Assembly (NCBI RefSeq): GCF_025452095.1
Contig: NZ_CP104877.1
Coordinates: 186,001 to 250,000 of the forward strand
Length of the DNA stretch: 64,000 nucleotides
Direction of reading: 5' to 3'
Origin: Paenarthrobacter sp. JL.01a
Lineage (GTDB): Bacteria > Actinomycetota > Actinomycetes > Actinomycetales > Micrococcaceae
The notes below the pieces were generated by a model. The model did no database searches. It was not told the DNA's origin and saw only the letters and a list, made by a program, of their open reading frames with translations. The translations under genes were made by a program, and so were the position numbers. Of the stretch, positions 50,416 through 58,898 are shown in pieces. Numbering within the stretch: the first letter of the stretch is position 1; each line of letters opens with the position of its first letter.

Positions 50416-51348
50416 GTGACCACCAACTCCCTGACAACCTCCCGAGGCGCAGGACGCGCCGGGGACAAGGTTTTCTCCGGGGCCGCCATGGCCGCAGGGT
50501 GCCTTATTCTCGCGGTCCTCTTCGGAGTCGCGTTGTTCCTCGTAGTGCAGGCCATCCCGGCCCTCACCGCCGCGCCCGCCGACATCCAAGGCGGACACGG
50601 CTTCTTCGCCTACATTGCTCCGATCGTGGTGGGCACCCTGATCGCCGCCGTGATCGCACTGGTTATCGCAACGCCAGTGGCCATCGGCGTGGCCCTGTTC
50701 ATCTCGCACTACGCACCGCGCCGGCTCGCCGCCGGACTCGGTTACGTGGTGGACCTCCTGGCCGCCATCCCCTCCGTTGTCTACGGTGCGTGGGGTGCGG
50801 CTTTCCTGGCCAAGGAAATTTCCCCGGCCTACGACTGGCTGGCCAACAACCTCGGATGGATCCCGATCTTCCAGGGGCCGGCCTCCGCCACCGGAAAGAC
50901 CATCCTCACTGCGGGCATCGTCCTGTCAGTCATGGTCCTGCCCATCATCACCTCCCTGTCCCGCGAAATCTTCCTGCAGACCCCCAAGCTGCACGAAGAA
51001 GCCGCGCTGGCACTGGGAGCCACCCGTTGGGAAATGATCAAAATGGCAGTGCTGCCCTTTGGCCGTCCCGGCATCATCAGCGCCGTCATGCTTGGCCTGG
51101 GCCGCGCGCTCGGAGAAACCATGGCCGTGGCCCTGGTGCTGTCCTCCGGCGTCCTCACCGCCAGCCTGATCCAGTCCGGCAACCAGACCATTGCCGCGGA
51201 AATCGCCCTGAACTTCCCTGAAGCCAGTGGCCTGAAGGTGAACACTCTGATCGCCGCCGGCCTGGTGCTGTTCGTCATCACCCTTGGCGTGAACATGATC
51301 GCCCGCTGGATCATCACCAAGCACAAAGAATTCTCGGGAGCCAACTAA
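50416..51348 (+). CDS. pstC: Phosphate ABC transporter permease PstC
   Basis: A 310-residue membrane protein with six spans. The cytoplasmic EAA loop is visible in LHEEAALALGATRWEMIKMAVLPFGRPGI near 195-223. The GTG at 50416 is chosen because GAAGGATCGTGAA lies just before it; an earlier ATG would add 26 uncharacteristic residues. pstA begins on the base after the stop. Confidence 0.94.
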   Translation: MTTNSLTTSRGAGRAGDKVFSGAAMAAGCLILAVLFGVALFLVVQAIPALTAAPADIQGGHGFFAYIAPIVVGTLIAAVIALVIATPVAIGVALFISHYAPRRLAAGLGYVVDLLAAIPSVVYGAWGAAFLAKEISPAYDWLANNLGWIPIFQGPASATGKTILTAGIVLSVMVLPIITSLSREIFLQTPKLHEEAALALGATRWEMIKMAVLPFGRPGIISAVMLGLGRALGETMAVALVLSSGVLTASLIQSGNQTIAAEIALNFPEASGLKVNTLIAAGLVLFVITLGVNMIARWIITKHKEFSGAN

Positions 51349-52452
51349 ATGACCGCCACCGCAGTCCGCAAGCGCTCCGCGCTCACCAAGGGCCAACTGC
51401 CGAAGTTCGCGCCCTACATCGTCCTGGCTGTCGCGCTCATCGTCGGCGCGGCCATCCTGGCATTGATCGGCTTCAACGCCTTCGGCTGGGGCATCGTTTC
51501 GGCGATCCTCTTCGCCGTCGGCCTGGTTTCCTGGAGCGGCGTTGTAGAGGGTTCCCGCAAAGCCAAGGACAAGCTGGCTACCTGCCTCGTTGTGGGTGCG
51601 TTCCTGATCGCTTTGCTGCCTTTGATCTCGGTGATCGTCACGGTGCTGATCAACGGCATCCCCGGACTCATCACCCCCGGATTCCTTGGCACCTCCATGA
51701 ACGGCGTCACCGGCGCGTTCGACAACAAGGCAGCCGAAGAGGGCGGGAAGGTCCTCGGCGGCATCTACCACGCACTGATCGGCACCATCCAGATCACCCT
51801 CCTTGCAACCGTCATCTCGGTGCCCGTTGGCCTGCTCACCTCGATCTACCTGGTGGAATACGGCAACGACCGTCCGCTGGCCCGCGCCATCACCTTCTTC
51901 GTCGATGTCATGACCGGCATCCCGTCGATCGTGGCCGGCCTCTTCGCGGCAGCGTTCTTCTTCGCCGTCGTGGGCCCCGGCACCAAGACCGGTGCGGTGG
52001 CCGCCGTCGCGCTCTCCGTCCTGATGATCCCGGTGGTGGTCCGCTCCAGCGAGGAAATGCTGAAGATCGTCCCGAACGAGCTCCGCGAGGCCTCCTACGC
52101 GCTGGGCGTACGCAAATGGCGCACCATCACCAAAGTGGTTATTCCGACGGCGATCTCCGGTATCGCTTCCGGTGTCACCTTGGCGATCGCGCGCGTGATC
52201 GGTGAGACCGCGCCCATCCTGGTGACCGCCGGTTTCGCCACCACCATCAACAACAACGTGTTCAGCGGCTGGATGGCTTCGCTGCCCACGTTCATCTACA
52301 CGCAGATCCTCAACCCGACGTCGCCGTCCAACCCTGGTCCGTCCGACCAGCGTGCCTGGGGCGCTGCACTGGTGCTGATCATCCTGGTGATGCTCCTGAA
52401 CCTCGGAGCACGCCTCATCGCCCGCATCTTCGCTCCCAAGACGGGCCGTTAG
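51349..52452 (+). CDS. pstA: Phosphate ABC transporter permease PstA
   Basis: A 367-residue permease, longer than E. coli PstA by an N-terminal extension with two or three extra hydrophobic segments (about 22-60 and 80-100), common in actinobacteria. The EAA loop LREASYALGVRKWRTITKVVIPTAISGI lies near 245-272. It partners PstC in the membrane channel. The ATG abuts the pstC stop without spacing. Confidence 0.94.
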   Translation: MTATAVRKRSALTKGQLPKFAPYIVLAVALIVGAAILALIGFNAFGWGIVSAILFAVGLVSWSGVVEGSRKAKDKLATCLVVGAFLIALLPLISVIVTVLINGIPGLITPGFLGTSMNGVTGAFDNKAAEEGGKVLGGIYHALIGTIQITLLATVISVPVGLLTSIYLVEYGNDRPLARAITFFVDVMTGIPSIVAGLFAAAFFFAVVGPGTKTGAVAAVALSVLMIPVVVRSSEEMLKIVPNELREASYALGVRKWRTITKVVIPTAISGIASGVTLAIARVIGETAPILVTAGFATTINNNVFSGWMASLPTFIYTQILNPTSPSNPGPSDQRAWGAALVLIILVMLLNLGARLIARIFAPKTGR

Positions 52453-52502
52453 CCGGCCGCCGGCTCTAAACTTCCAGAACCCCCAAGGAACAAAGGAACA
52501 CC

Positions 52503-53282
52503 ATGTCCAAGCGCATCGACGTCAAAGACCTGAATGTCTACTACGGCAATTTCCTGGCCGTCGAGGACGTCAACATCAACATCCAGGCCAAGTCCGTAAC
52601 GGCATTCATTGGCCCGTCCGGCTGCGGCAAGTCCACCTTCCTCCGCACCCTTAACCGCATGCACGAGGTCCTCCCGGGCGCCCGCGTCGAAGGCGAAGTA
52701 CTGCTCGACGGCGACAACCTGTACGGTCCCGGCGTGGACCCCGTAACCGTTCGCACGCAGGTGGGCATGGTCTTCCAGCGCCCCAACCCGTTCCCCACCA
52801 TGTCCATCCGCGACAACGTGCTGGCCGGCGTTAAGCTGAACAACAAGAAGATCTCCAAGGGCGCAGCTGATGCCCTGGTGGAGAAGTCCCTCGTGGGCGC
52901 CAACCTGTGGAACGAGGTCAAGGACCGCCTGGACAAGCCGGGATCCGGCCTCTCCGGTGGCCAGCAGCAGCGGCTCTGCATCGCCCGCGCCATCGCCGTT
53001 GAACCCCAGGTGATCCTCATGGACGAGCCGTGCTCCGCTCTGGACCCCATCTCCACGCTGGCCGTCGAAGACCTCATCAACGAGCTCAAGGACCAGTACA
53101 CCGTGGTGATCGTTACCCACAACATGCAGCAGGCTGCCCGCGTGTCCGACAAGACCGCGTTCTTCAACATCGCAGGCACCGGCAAGCCGGGCAAGCTCAT
53201 CGAATTCGCTGACACCGCGTCCATTTTCAACAACCCGTCCCAGAAGGCCACGGAAGACTACGTCTCAGGCCGCTTCGGATAA
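52503..53282 (+). CDS. pstB: Phosphate ABC transporter ATPase PstB
   Basis: A 259-residue ATPase. Walker A is GPSGCGKST at 37-45, the Q-loop [12 protein letters not shown] near 90-101, the signature [14 protein letters not shown] near 152-165 and Walker [14 protein letters not shown] near 172-184, with [13 protein letters not shown] near 204-216. All are diagnostic of PstB. CAAGGAACAAAGGAAC precedes the ATG. It is the last gene of the operon. Confidence 0.96.
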   Translation: MSKRIDVKDLNVYYGNFLAVEDVNINIQAKSVTAFIGPSGCGKSTFLRTLNRMHEVLPGARVEGEVLLDGDNLYGPGVDPVTVRTQVGMVFQRPNPFPTMSIRDNVLAGVKLNNKKISKGAADALVEKSLVGANLWNEVKDRLDKPGSGLSGGQQQRLCIARAIAVEPQVILMDEPCSALDPISTLAVEDLINELKDQYTVVIVTHNMQQAARVSDKTAFFNIAGTGKPGKLIEFADTASIFNNPSQKATEDYVSGRFG

Positions 53283-53323
53283 GGGTTCCGCGGGTTCCGG
53301 CTTCCATGGGGGAGCCGGCACAT

Positions 53324-53365
53324 AACGACGGCGGCCGTCGCCTTGGGGGTACGGCCGCCGTCGTT
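53324..53365 (+). terminator. Terminator of the pstSCAB operon
   Basis: A perfect 15-bp GC-rich stem with a 12-base loop is followed by CTTTGTT, 42 bases after the pstB stop. Confidence 0.75.
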
Positions 53366-53372
53366 CTTTGTT

Positions 53373-53440
53373 ACCCAACTGGGGGACAGGTGAGGGTCCA
53401 CTGAACGCTCAGTGGGCCCGTATCTGTCCCCCAGTTGGGT
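53373..53440. repeat. 68-base nested palindrome (REP/MITE-like hairpin)
   Basis: Perfect 17-base outer arms (ACCCAACTGGGGGACAG and complement) enclose a second 11-bp stem (GGGTCCACTGA, one wobble) with an ACGC loop; only four bases per side are unpaired between them. It ends on the base before the stop codon of the convergent pit gene. The near-perfect symmetry exceeds what a terminator needs and resembles a palindromic repeat family. Confidence 0.6.
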
Positions 53441-54457
53441 TTATAGGCGGGTGAGGGGGGAGAACGCGAGTTCCAGGATGAACGCCGCGGCCGCAGTGAT
53501 CAGCGGGGTGGCTACCCAGAACATCAGGATCCTCCGAACGAGGCGCCGGTTCACGGTGTGGAACCGCTGGTTGATGCCCCCGCCCAGTACGGACGCTGTG
53601 AGCGTGTGCGTAGTGGAGAGCGGCAGCTGGAAACCAATTGCACCCACAAACAGCATGACGGACGTCAGGGTCTGGGCCACGAATCCCCGTAACGGATCCA
53701 CCCGGATCAGTTTGTGCCCCAGGGTGTGGGAGATTCTCCAGCCACCCAGCAATGTTCCCGCCGTGAGCATGGCGGCCGTGAGCAGCAGAATCCATAGGGG
53801 TAGCTCGTCACCGCCTGACAACCCGGCGGCCACAACGGCCAGGAAAATGACCGCTGCTGTGCGCTGGCCGTCCTGCAGGCCATGACCGAACGCGACAGCC
53901 GCACTGGACACGGCCTGGGCCCGCCGGAAGCGCCTGTTCACCACATTCGGCTGGGTGTAGCGGGCGGCCCACGTCACTGGCCACACCAGCAAATACGCCG
54001 CGCCGAAAGCTATCAACGGGGAAAGCACCAGCGGCAGCACCACCTGGGTGAGAACGATGCCGTCCACGCCACCGAGGGAGTTTCCACCCACCAGGATGCT
54101 GGCGCCGCCCGCACCTATGAGCCCACCCACCAACGAGTTCGTGGAGGACAAGGGAATGCCCCGCCACCACGCATAAACTCCCCACAGTATGGAAGCCGCC
54201 AAGGCTGAGGCGAGCATGGTGAGGCCCCCGGTGCCCTGGGGCAGTGTGATCCAGGATTGCGTGAAGGCCAGGACGAACGTCCCGCTGAGCATGGCGCCCA
54301 CAAAGTTGAAGACAGCAGCCAGGAGCACGGCGACCGATGGCGTGAGGGCTCGGGTTCGCGTTGAAAGCGCGACGGCGTTGGAGACATCCCGGAAGCCGTT
54401 CAGGAATGCAAAACCCGAGGCCAAAGCAACTACCAGGACCAGGACGGCGATGGTCAC
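53441..54457 (-). CDS. pit: Inorganic phosphate transporter, PiT family
   Basis: A 338-residue low-affinity phosphate permease. Both PiT signature repeats are present: GFAFLNGFRDVSNAVALSTRTRAL near 15-38 and VAFGHGLQDGQRTAAV near 192-207, with about ten spans. In the first repeat the usual GANDVANA is changed to GFRDVSNA, and in the second NDxxK is LQDGQ, so the phosphate or cation site is atypical. It follows the DUF47 gene by one base, as in most Pit operons. Confidence 0.88.
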   Translation of the reverse strand: MTIAVLVLVVALASGFAFLNGFRDVSNAVALSTRTRALTPSVAVLLAAVFNFVGAMLSGTFVLAFTQSWITLPQGTGGLTMLASALAASILWGVYAWWRGIPLSSTNSLVGGLIGAGGASILVGGNSLGGVDGIVLTQVVLPLVLSPLIAFGAAYLLVWPVTWAARYTQPNVVNRRFRRAQAVSSAAVAFGHGLQDGQRTAAVIFLAVVAAGLSGGDELPLWILLLTAAMLTAGTLLGGWRISHTLGHKLIRVDPLRGFVAQTLTSVMLFVGAIGFQLPLSTTHTLTASVLGGGINQRFHTVNRRLVRRILMFWVATPLITAAAAFILELAFSPLTRL

Positions 54458-54458
54458 G

Positions 54459-55076
54459 TCATGATTCCTTGACGATGATGCTGCCTACCTGCGTGGCGAC
54501 CTTCCGCATGTCCTTGGTTACTTCCACCAACTGGTTGGCGATGTCCCGGTGCCGTGCGTACTGTGTCGACTTCATGTCCTTGAGCATCTCCGCTACCCAG
54601 ATCCGGTGGGTGCGCTCGGCACGCTTCGCCAGGCGGAGTATCTCGATCCAGTAGTCCTCCAGCTCGTCGAGGTCTTCGAGTTTCCGCATGGCGTCCACCG
54701 TCAGCTCGGCCTGGCGGCTGATGATCTCCAGCTGGTCGGCCGCACGTTTGGGGAGCCGGTCCAGCTTGTAGATCGCCACGAGGTCACCGGCGGCATCCAG
54801 CTTCTCCATGGCCTCGTTGAGGTGCCGGGAGAGGGTGTACATGTCCTCGCGGGGGAGGGGGTTCACGAAACTGGTGCGCATATGCGTCAGGAGGGCGAAG
54901 TGCAGGTCCAGCGACTTGGACTCGTGCTCGTGGAGCTCTTCTGCGAGCCGTTCGTGCTCGCTGGCAGGGGCGCCAAGAATTTCGGAGAGCGTTCCGGTGG
55001 CGGCCACTATGACGCCGGCCATCTGTGCCAGCAGTACGAGCCCGGCAGGTTCCTGGGGGAAAAGGCGCAGCTTCAT
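54459..55076 (-). CDS. DUF47 (PhoU-like) phosphate transport regulator
   Basis: A 205-residue helical protein of the DUF47 family, distantly like PhoU. LRLFPQEPAGLVLLAQMAGVIV, the HEHESKSLDLHFALLTHMRTSFVNPLPREDMYTLSRHLNEAMEKLDAAGD core near 48-97 and the ADQLEII helix are diagnostic. Partners of PiT transporters of this type are thought to control transport activity. It is first of the two-gene pit operon, divergent from the lipoprotein gene. Confidence 0.9.
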   Translation of the reverse strand: MKLRLFPQEPAGLVLLAQMAGVIVAATGTLSEILGAPASEHERLAEELHEHESKSLDLHFALLTHMRTSFVNPLPREDMYTLSRHLNEAMEKLDAAGDLVAIYKLDRLPKRAADQLEIISRQAELTVDAMRKLEDLDELEDYWIEILRLAKRAERTHRIWVAEMLKDMKSTQYARHRDIANQLVEVTKDMRKVATQVGSIIVKES

Positions 55077-55251
55077 GTCGCTTCCGGGCTGGGGACGGGT
55101 GGGCGCGGGCCGCTTGACTTGACGCGTCCCGTTTCGCTCCCAACTTTACCGGTCAGCAGGAGTGCTGCGGGAACTTGTCCCCATCGCAAGCCGCCTCACA
55201 TGCATGCAACACTTGGGACGTCTGCTAATTAATCCAATCAATGGGGGATCC

Positions 55252-55977
55252 ATGCGTCTCAATAACCTTATGAAGATCAGCGGCCTGGCCGCCGCGGGGC
55301 TTCTTGCCCTGAGTGCCTGCGCTCCGGCCGCGACGGGCCCGACGGCGGGCGGTTCCGAATCGCCGTCGTCGTCCTCGTCCTCCTCGCCGTCGTCGTCTGC
55401 CTCATCCGCAGCATCATCGGCTGCCTCCGAGGGCACCTCCTCGGGTTCCTACAAGGTGGCGTCATGGGCGCTCCCCATCTCCGACGAGGGGGAGAAGCTG
55501 GGCAGCATGAAGGGTGACAGCTTCTCCGTCGACGTCTTCCAGGTGGCCACGGATGTCGCTTCCAAGGACAGCATGTTCGTGGACAAGGAAACCAAGGAGA
55601 ACCTGCTGAAGAAGGGCGCTCCGATCGTCTACGTGAACTACGTGGTCACCAACACGTCATCGGCCGACATCCCCCTGAGTCACTCGCTGGTGACGCCCAA
55701 CGCCAAGTACACGGACTGGAAGTACCTTGGCGGCATGCCGTCCGACTCCAGCAGTGACGGGTTCAAGAAATATGGCCTCACCAGCTCAGGCATCAAGCTG
55801 AAGGAGAAGGACCCGTTCGTGCTGAAGCCGGGCGAGTCGTTCAACATCGCTGAGAACTTCGCCTATACCGCTGGCAAGGAGACGGAGATCAAGGCGACGA
55901 TGACGCCCCAGGATGCCTCCGGCGACCTCGATCACGACAAGAAGGAAACCGCCGAAACCACGGTCACGCTGAAGTAG
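55252..55977 (+). CDS. Putative cell-surface lipoprotein, unknown function
   Basis: A 241-residue lipoprotein. The signal peptide ends at LLALSAC, with Cys23 lipidated, followed by a serine/alanine-rich linker of about 40 residues (many consecutive Ser) and a beta-rich C-terminal domain with VYVNYVVTNTSSADIPLSHSLV near 125-146, like DUF4352-type immunoglobulin folds. The ATG at 55252 has GGGGGATCC upstream. Role is unknown; it may bind a surface partner. Confidence 0.75.
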   Translation: MRLNNLMKISGLAAAGLLALSACAPAATGPTAGGSESPSSSSSSSPSSSASSAASSAASEGTSSGSYKVASWALPISDEGEKLGSMKGDSFSVDVFQVATDVASKDSMFVDKETKENLLKKGAPIVYVNYVVTNTSSADIPLSHSLVTPNAKYTDWKYLGGMPSDSSSDGFKKYGLTSSGIKLKEKDPFVLKPGESFNIAENFAYTAGKETEIKATMTPQDASGDLDHDKKETAETTVTLK

Positions 55978-55990
55978 TTCCTTTGCCACG

Positions 55991-56025
55991 TTTGCCCGGG
56001 CCGTCTCAGGACGAGCCCGGGCAAA
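55991..56025 (+). terminator. Hairpin terminator after the lipoprotein gene
   Basis: An 11-bp stem (TTTGCCCGGGC) with a 13-base loop starts 14 bases after the stop. The following 187 bases to the convergent gene show no recognisable feature. Confidence 0.65.
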
Positions 56026-56212
56026 CTGCGTTCGGGCATAAAAATGGTGCCGAACCGGATACGCCTCTCGGCGGTAGGCCGCTCGAAGCGGCTATAAGTT
56101 GAAGCCCGGGGGTTTCGCGGTTCGACACCAGTTTTAGTTTTCACCGTCTGGCTGGCTAAGTCAACATTGACAGTCCGGGCCGGACGTGGGTACGTTTCGC
56201 CCGTTTTGCGCG

Positions 56213-56872
56213 TTAGTCCAGCTCGCCCAGCCGCCACGCGTTAGCCGCGTGCTCGAGGTCTTCGGCGGTCTTCACCAGCTGGTGGGAGTTGCGGGTGAGC
56301 TTGCTGGCGTGGCCCTCGTTGGTGTGCTCGGCGCCGTCGGCAATCGTTGCCTGGCCGAGCGCCACCACGCGGCAGAATGCAGCCGAACGTTCCAGCGCGA
56401 CGTCGAACTCGCCGTCGAAAGCACCAGACAAAATAGCGTCCGCCATCGTCTTCATTTCTTCGGCTCCAGGCGGCTCGGCCGCCCCTGCCACCACGTTGGA
56501 AACCTGTGCCGTGTCCCGGCCGGCCCTGAAGTACACCGAGATGCGCTCCGGGTTCTGGATGGTGGCGGCGCGAAGGGCGTACAGCCGCCAGAGCGCGCCG
56601 GGCAGGCTGCGGGCGGGGCTCTCGGCCCACATCTCGGCGATCGCATCCAGGCCCTGCTCGTCGGCTAGCTTCACCAATCTGCGCGTGACTTTGGGGTCGT
56701 CGCTGTCGCGGCCACGCTTCACCAAGGCCTGGGCGGCGAGGTGGGCGGCCTCGGAAACTCTTGCGGGATCGGCCCCGCCGGCGAACGGTTCGAAATCGAT
56801 GGGAGCGAAGGGCTTGGGCTTGTGGTGCCTGTTTGCTCCGCCGTACGCACGTGATCCTGGCTGTTCGCTCAT
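56213..56872 (-). CDS. Conserved actinobacterial protein, unknown function
   Basis: A 219-residue soluble, helix-rich protein. The opening SRAYGGANRHHKPKPFAPIDFEPFAGGADPARVSEAAHLAAQALV is a pattern I recognise from many actinobacteria, where it is variously named, at times wrongly as an RNA polymerase subunit. No catalytic motif is visible. The ATG at 56872 is favoured because the conserved segment begins there; a longer frame to 57049 is low-complexity. Confidence 0.75.
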   Translation of the reverse strand: MSEQPGSRAYGGANRHHKPKPFAPIDFEPFAGGADPARVSEAAHLAAQALVKRGRDSDDPKVTRRLVKLADEQGLDAIAEMWAESPARSLPGALWRLYALRAATIQNPERISVYFRAGRDTAQVSNVVAGAAEPPGAEEMKTMADAILSGAFDGEFDVALERSAAFCRVVALGQATIADGAEHTNEGHASKLTRNSHQLVKTAEDLEHAANAWRLGELD

Positions 56873-57111
56873 GAGTTCACCGTACTCCTGTGCTCTGGCG
56901 GGGTCGAGTAACGCTTGTTTCGGGCGCTTGGGGCCGAGGGGCGTGCCTCCACGACCCACTTTGCCGCCGCCGGTGGGCCGACACGCCGCCCTCAGCGGCG
57001 CGTCGCCGTCGTGCTTCCGCCCAAAGAAGGTCACGACGGCGCACCCCACCCCGGGTTCCTTACCTGCCTTGACCTTGGGGTACAGTATTTATGGCTGTTT
57101 CAACAGCTGGA

Positions 57112-57184
57112 GGGCCTTTAGCTCAGTTGGTAGAGCATCGGACTTTTAATCCGTGGGTCGTGGGTTCGATCCCCACAGGGCCCA
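57112..57184 (+). tRNA. tRNA-Lys (anticodon TTT)
   Basis: A 73-base cloverleaf. The acceptor stem GGGCCTT pairs with AGGGCCC (one G-T), discriminator A follows, the D-loop has AGCTCAGTTGGTAGAGC, the anticodon loop CTTTTAA gives TTT, and the T-arm is GTGGGTTCGATCCCCAC. CCA is not encoded. A strong terminator follows. Confidence 0.97.
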
Positions 57185-57192
57185 CCCTCCAG

Positions 57193-57228
57193 ATCCCCCG
57201 GAACTTCACGGTTCCGGGGGATTTTTTG
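57193..57228 (+). terminator. Intrinsic terminator of tRNA-Lys
   Basis: A 12-bp stem (ATCCCCCGGAAC) with a six-base loop is followed by TTTTTT, a textbook terminator nine bases after the tRNA. Confidence 0.92.
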
Positions 57229-57356
57229 TCTCAGGGCGGCGCGGATTTTGCCACCTTTGGATGGCGCCCGGAATCTTCGATGGGCGGCTCTTGCGAGGGC
57301 TGCCTTCGATTGCTACGGTTGTGAACGTAGGACGCGGAAACGTCTCCCACATAGAC

Positions 57357-57391
57357 CGAAACCCCGATGCAGAAGCGCGGGGTTTCGCGTT
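57357..57391. terminator. Hairpin downstream of the DUF3800-like gene
   Basis: A nine-base stem (CGAAACCCC and complement) with a 13-base loop is followed by CGTTTTAAT on the plus strand. It lies 18 bases beyond the stop of the minus-strand gene. Nothing else is seen between 57230 and 57404. Confidence 0.45.
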
Positions 57392-57404
57392 TTAATCAGC
57401 AGTC

Positions 57405-58103
57405 CTACTGGTCGGGCCAAACAAGGCTGAACCGGGTAGCTTTCTCGAGATTGCTTCTGATTTCCCGCATCGCTTTTTTCGCTGCGGGATGGCCTTCCGT
57501 AATTGTGAGGAAGCGGTTAGTCAGGAAAGTGGCCATGTCTGCGGCTTGAAGCAGCCGGCTGTGGTTCGACGGGCCGAAATAGATCGTGTCTATAAGGTCG
57601 CTCAAGGGAATGGTTGTATAACCCCACTGCGCGGCGGCGCGCATCCCTCGAAATCGCGTTCTGCTGTCCGGCGCGGCGTGGTGCTCGTCGGCGAGAACCA
57701 GAACGCTTTCGTTTGTGTGATCAAGGTTCAGGACGCGCTGGACGGACTCGAGAACGTGAGAGAGTGCGAGCCTATGAGCCGGAAGGGGAGCCGCATAGTT
57801 GCCGTTGAGTTTCTCGATGTCAATGCCTCGAAAGACAAAGACAGCCCCGGACTCCCGTATGGCCTCGGCGGCTTGCTTGCAGACGCTGACCGACAGCCAG
57901 ACCGGCACACCTTCCCATGCTCCCTTTTGGTGGAAAACTTCATAGCCATGGAGCTCAGTTGCGGGATCGAACCCAGGTACGTCCTGCGTGACCGTTGCGA
58001 CAATTGCATCGAGACTCTTTTCCAGCGCGCGTGCTTCCACTGCTCCCACCATCAGTGCACCCATGTAGTAGAGCTTGCCGCCTCGCGCCGATGCAAGGAT
58101 CAT
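57405..58103 (-). CDS. DUF3800-like protein with a missing N-terminus
   Basis: A 232-residue protein resembling DUF3800 (RNase H-like fold): LHGYEVFHQKGAW near 51-63, VLVLADEHH near 135-143 and LLQAADMATFLTNR near 184-197 match conserved blocks. The family's first strand, with the DESG motif, is absent, and the start MILASARGG falls where it should be. The gene is therefore probably 5-prime truncated or an unusual variant. It appears less GC-rich than its neighbours and lies beside tRNA-Lys, suggesting recent acquisition. DUF3800 proteins often occur in mobile or defence contexts. Confidence 0.55.
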   Translation of the reverse strand: MILASARGGKLYYMGALMVGAVEARALEKSLDAIVATVTQDVPGFDPATELHGYEVFHQKGAWEGVPVWLSVSVCKQAAEAIRESGAVFVFRGIDIEKLNGNYAAPLPAHRLALSHVLESVQRVLNLDHTNESVLVLADEHHAAPDSRTRFRGMRAAAQWGYTTIPLSDLIDTIYFGPSNHSRLLQAADMATFLTNRFLTITEGHPAAKKAMREIRSNLEKATRFSLVWPDQ

Positions 58104-58173
58104 TCGGTGATTTTAGTTGAAAATCCATCAAAGTTACTAAACCGTTGAAGCGCATCGGGGCCTCCGGAAAGTC

Positions 58174-58774
58174 TTACCGACGTGCTGCCACGACCGCCGC
58201 ATGGGGGCGGACTCCGGGATCCGTCCGCGAGTCCGCGCTGACCAGGGCGAAACCTGCACGCTCCAACCGGGCGGACATCTCCTCCGCAGGCCAAAAGTAG
58301 GCGGGCATTACGGCGTGCGGGAATTTCCTCCACCGCGTCGGCTTCGAAGAAACCGAGCAGCAGACTCCCTCCTGGCCTGAGGCGTCGGGCGAATTCGGTA
58401 AACACCGCACCCAGATCCTCCGGCGGCGTGTGGATCACCGAGTACCACGCGAGAATTCCTGCCAGCGAGCCGTACGGCGTCGACAGCTGTTCCAGGGAAC
58501 CCAAGGAGAAATGTATGTCCGGGTAGTTCTCCCGGGCGGTGGCGATGAACTCCGGAACCAGGTCCACCCCCTCGACGTCAGTGCCCAGCGAGTGAAGGAA
58601 GCTAGCCCACTGCCCCGGGCCGCAGCCGGCATCGATGACCTTTCCATCGAGTTCGCCGGCCCATTCCCGGACCAGTGCCCTGTCGGAAGGATGCATGCTG
58701 CTGATGGACCCGAAAAGGCGCGTGTACTCGGCAGCCCGGGCAGCGTAGGCGGCACGAACGGTGTGCGATCGCAT
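58174..58774 (-). pseudogene. Class I SAM-dependent methyltransferase with a frameshift
   Basis: The first frame gives the Rossmann methyltransferase core: GKVIDAGCGPGQWASFL (motif I, about 44-60), VEGVDLVPEFI, ILAWYSVIHTPPEDL and RLRPGGSLLLGFFEAD. Near 58322-58326 the frame is lost; the next frame continues with FPHAVMPAYFWPAEEMSARLERAGF and ends properly at 58174. Removing one base in the AAA run restores a protein of about 200 residues. It could be a real lesion or a sequencing error. Likely start at 58774; an upstream ATG at 58822 is less likely. Confidence 0.7.
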
Positions 58775-58840
58775 GAACCCAGCGTAGAGCCGCGCGAAAA
58801 AATCTCTTGACTCCCACCCCATCCACCGACAGCATGGTTT

Positions 58841-58853
58841 CTATAACGTTGTA
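58841..58853. promoter_or_regulatory. LacI-type operator before the arabinofuranosidase gene
   Basis: CTATAACGTTGTA is centred on AACGTT, the usual centre of LacI/GalR-family operators, 45 bases before the TTG start at 58899. A LacI-family gene lies 3 kb downstream. Confidence 0.5.
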
Positions 58854-58898
58854 AATTGACTCGTACGCCCCGCACACCAGCAGACAAGGACCCACGCT

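Noticed and set aside
57112-58150. Integration site at tRNA-Lys
   Set aside because: No repeat of the tRNA 3-prime end and no integrase gene were found in the following sequence.
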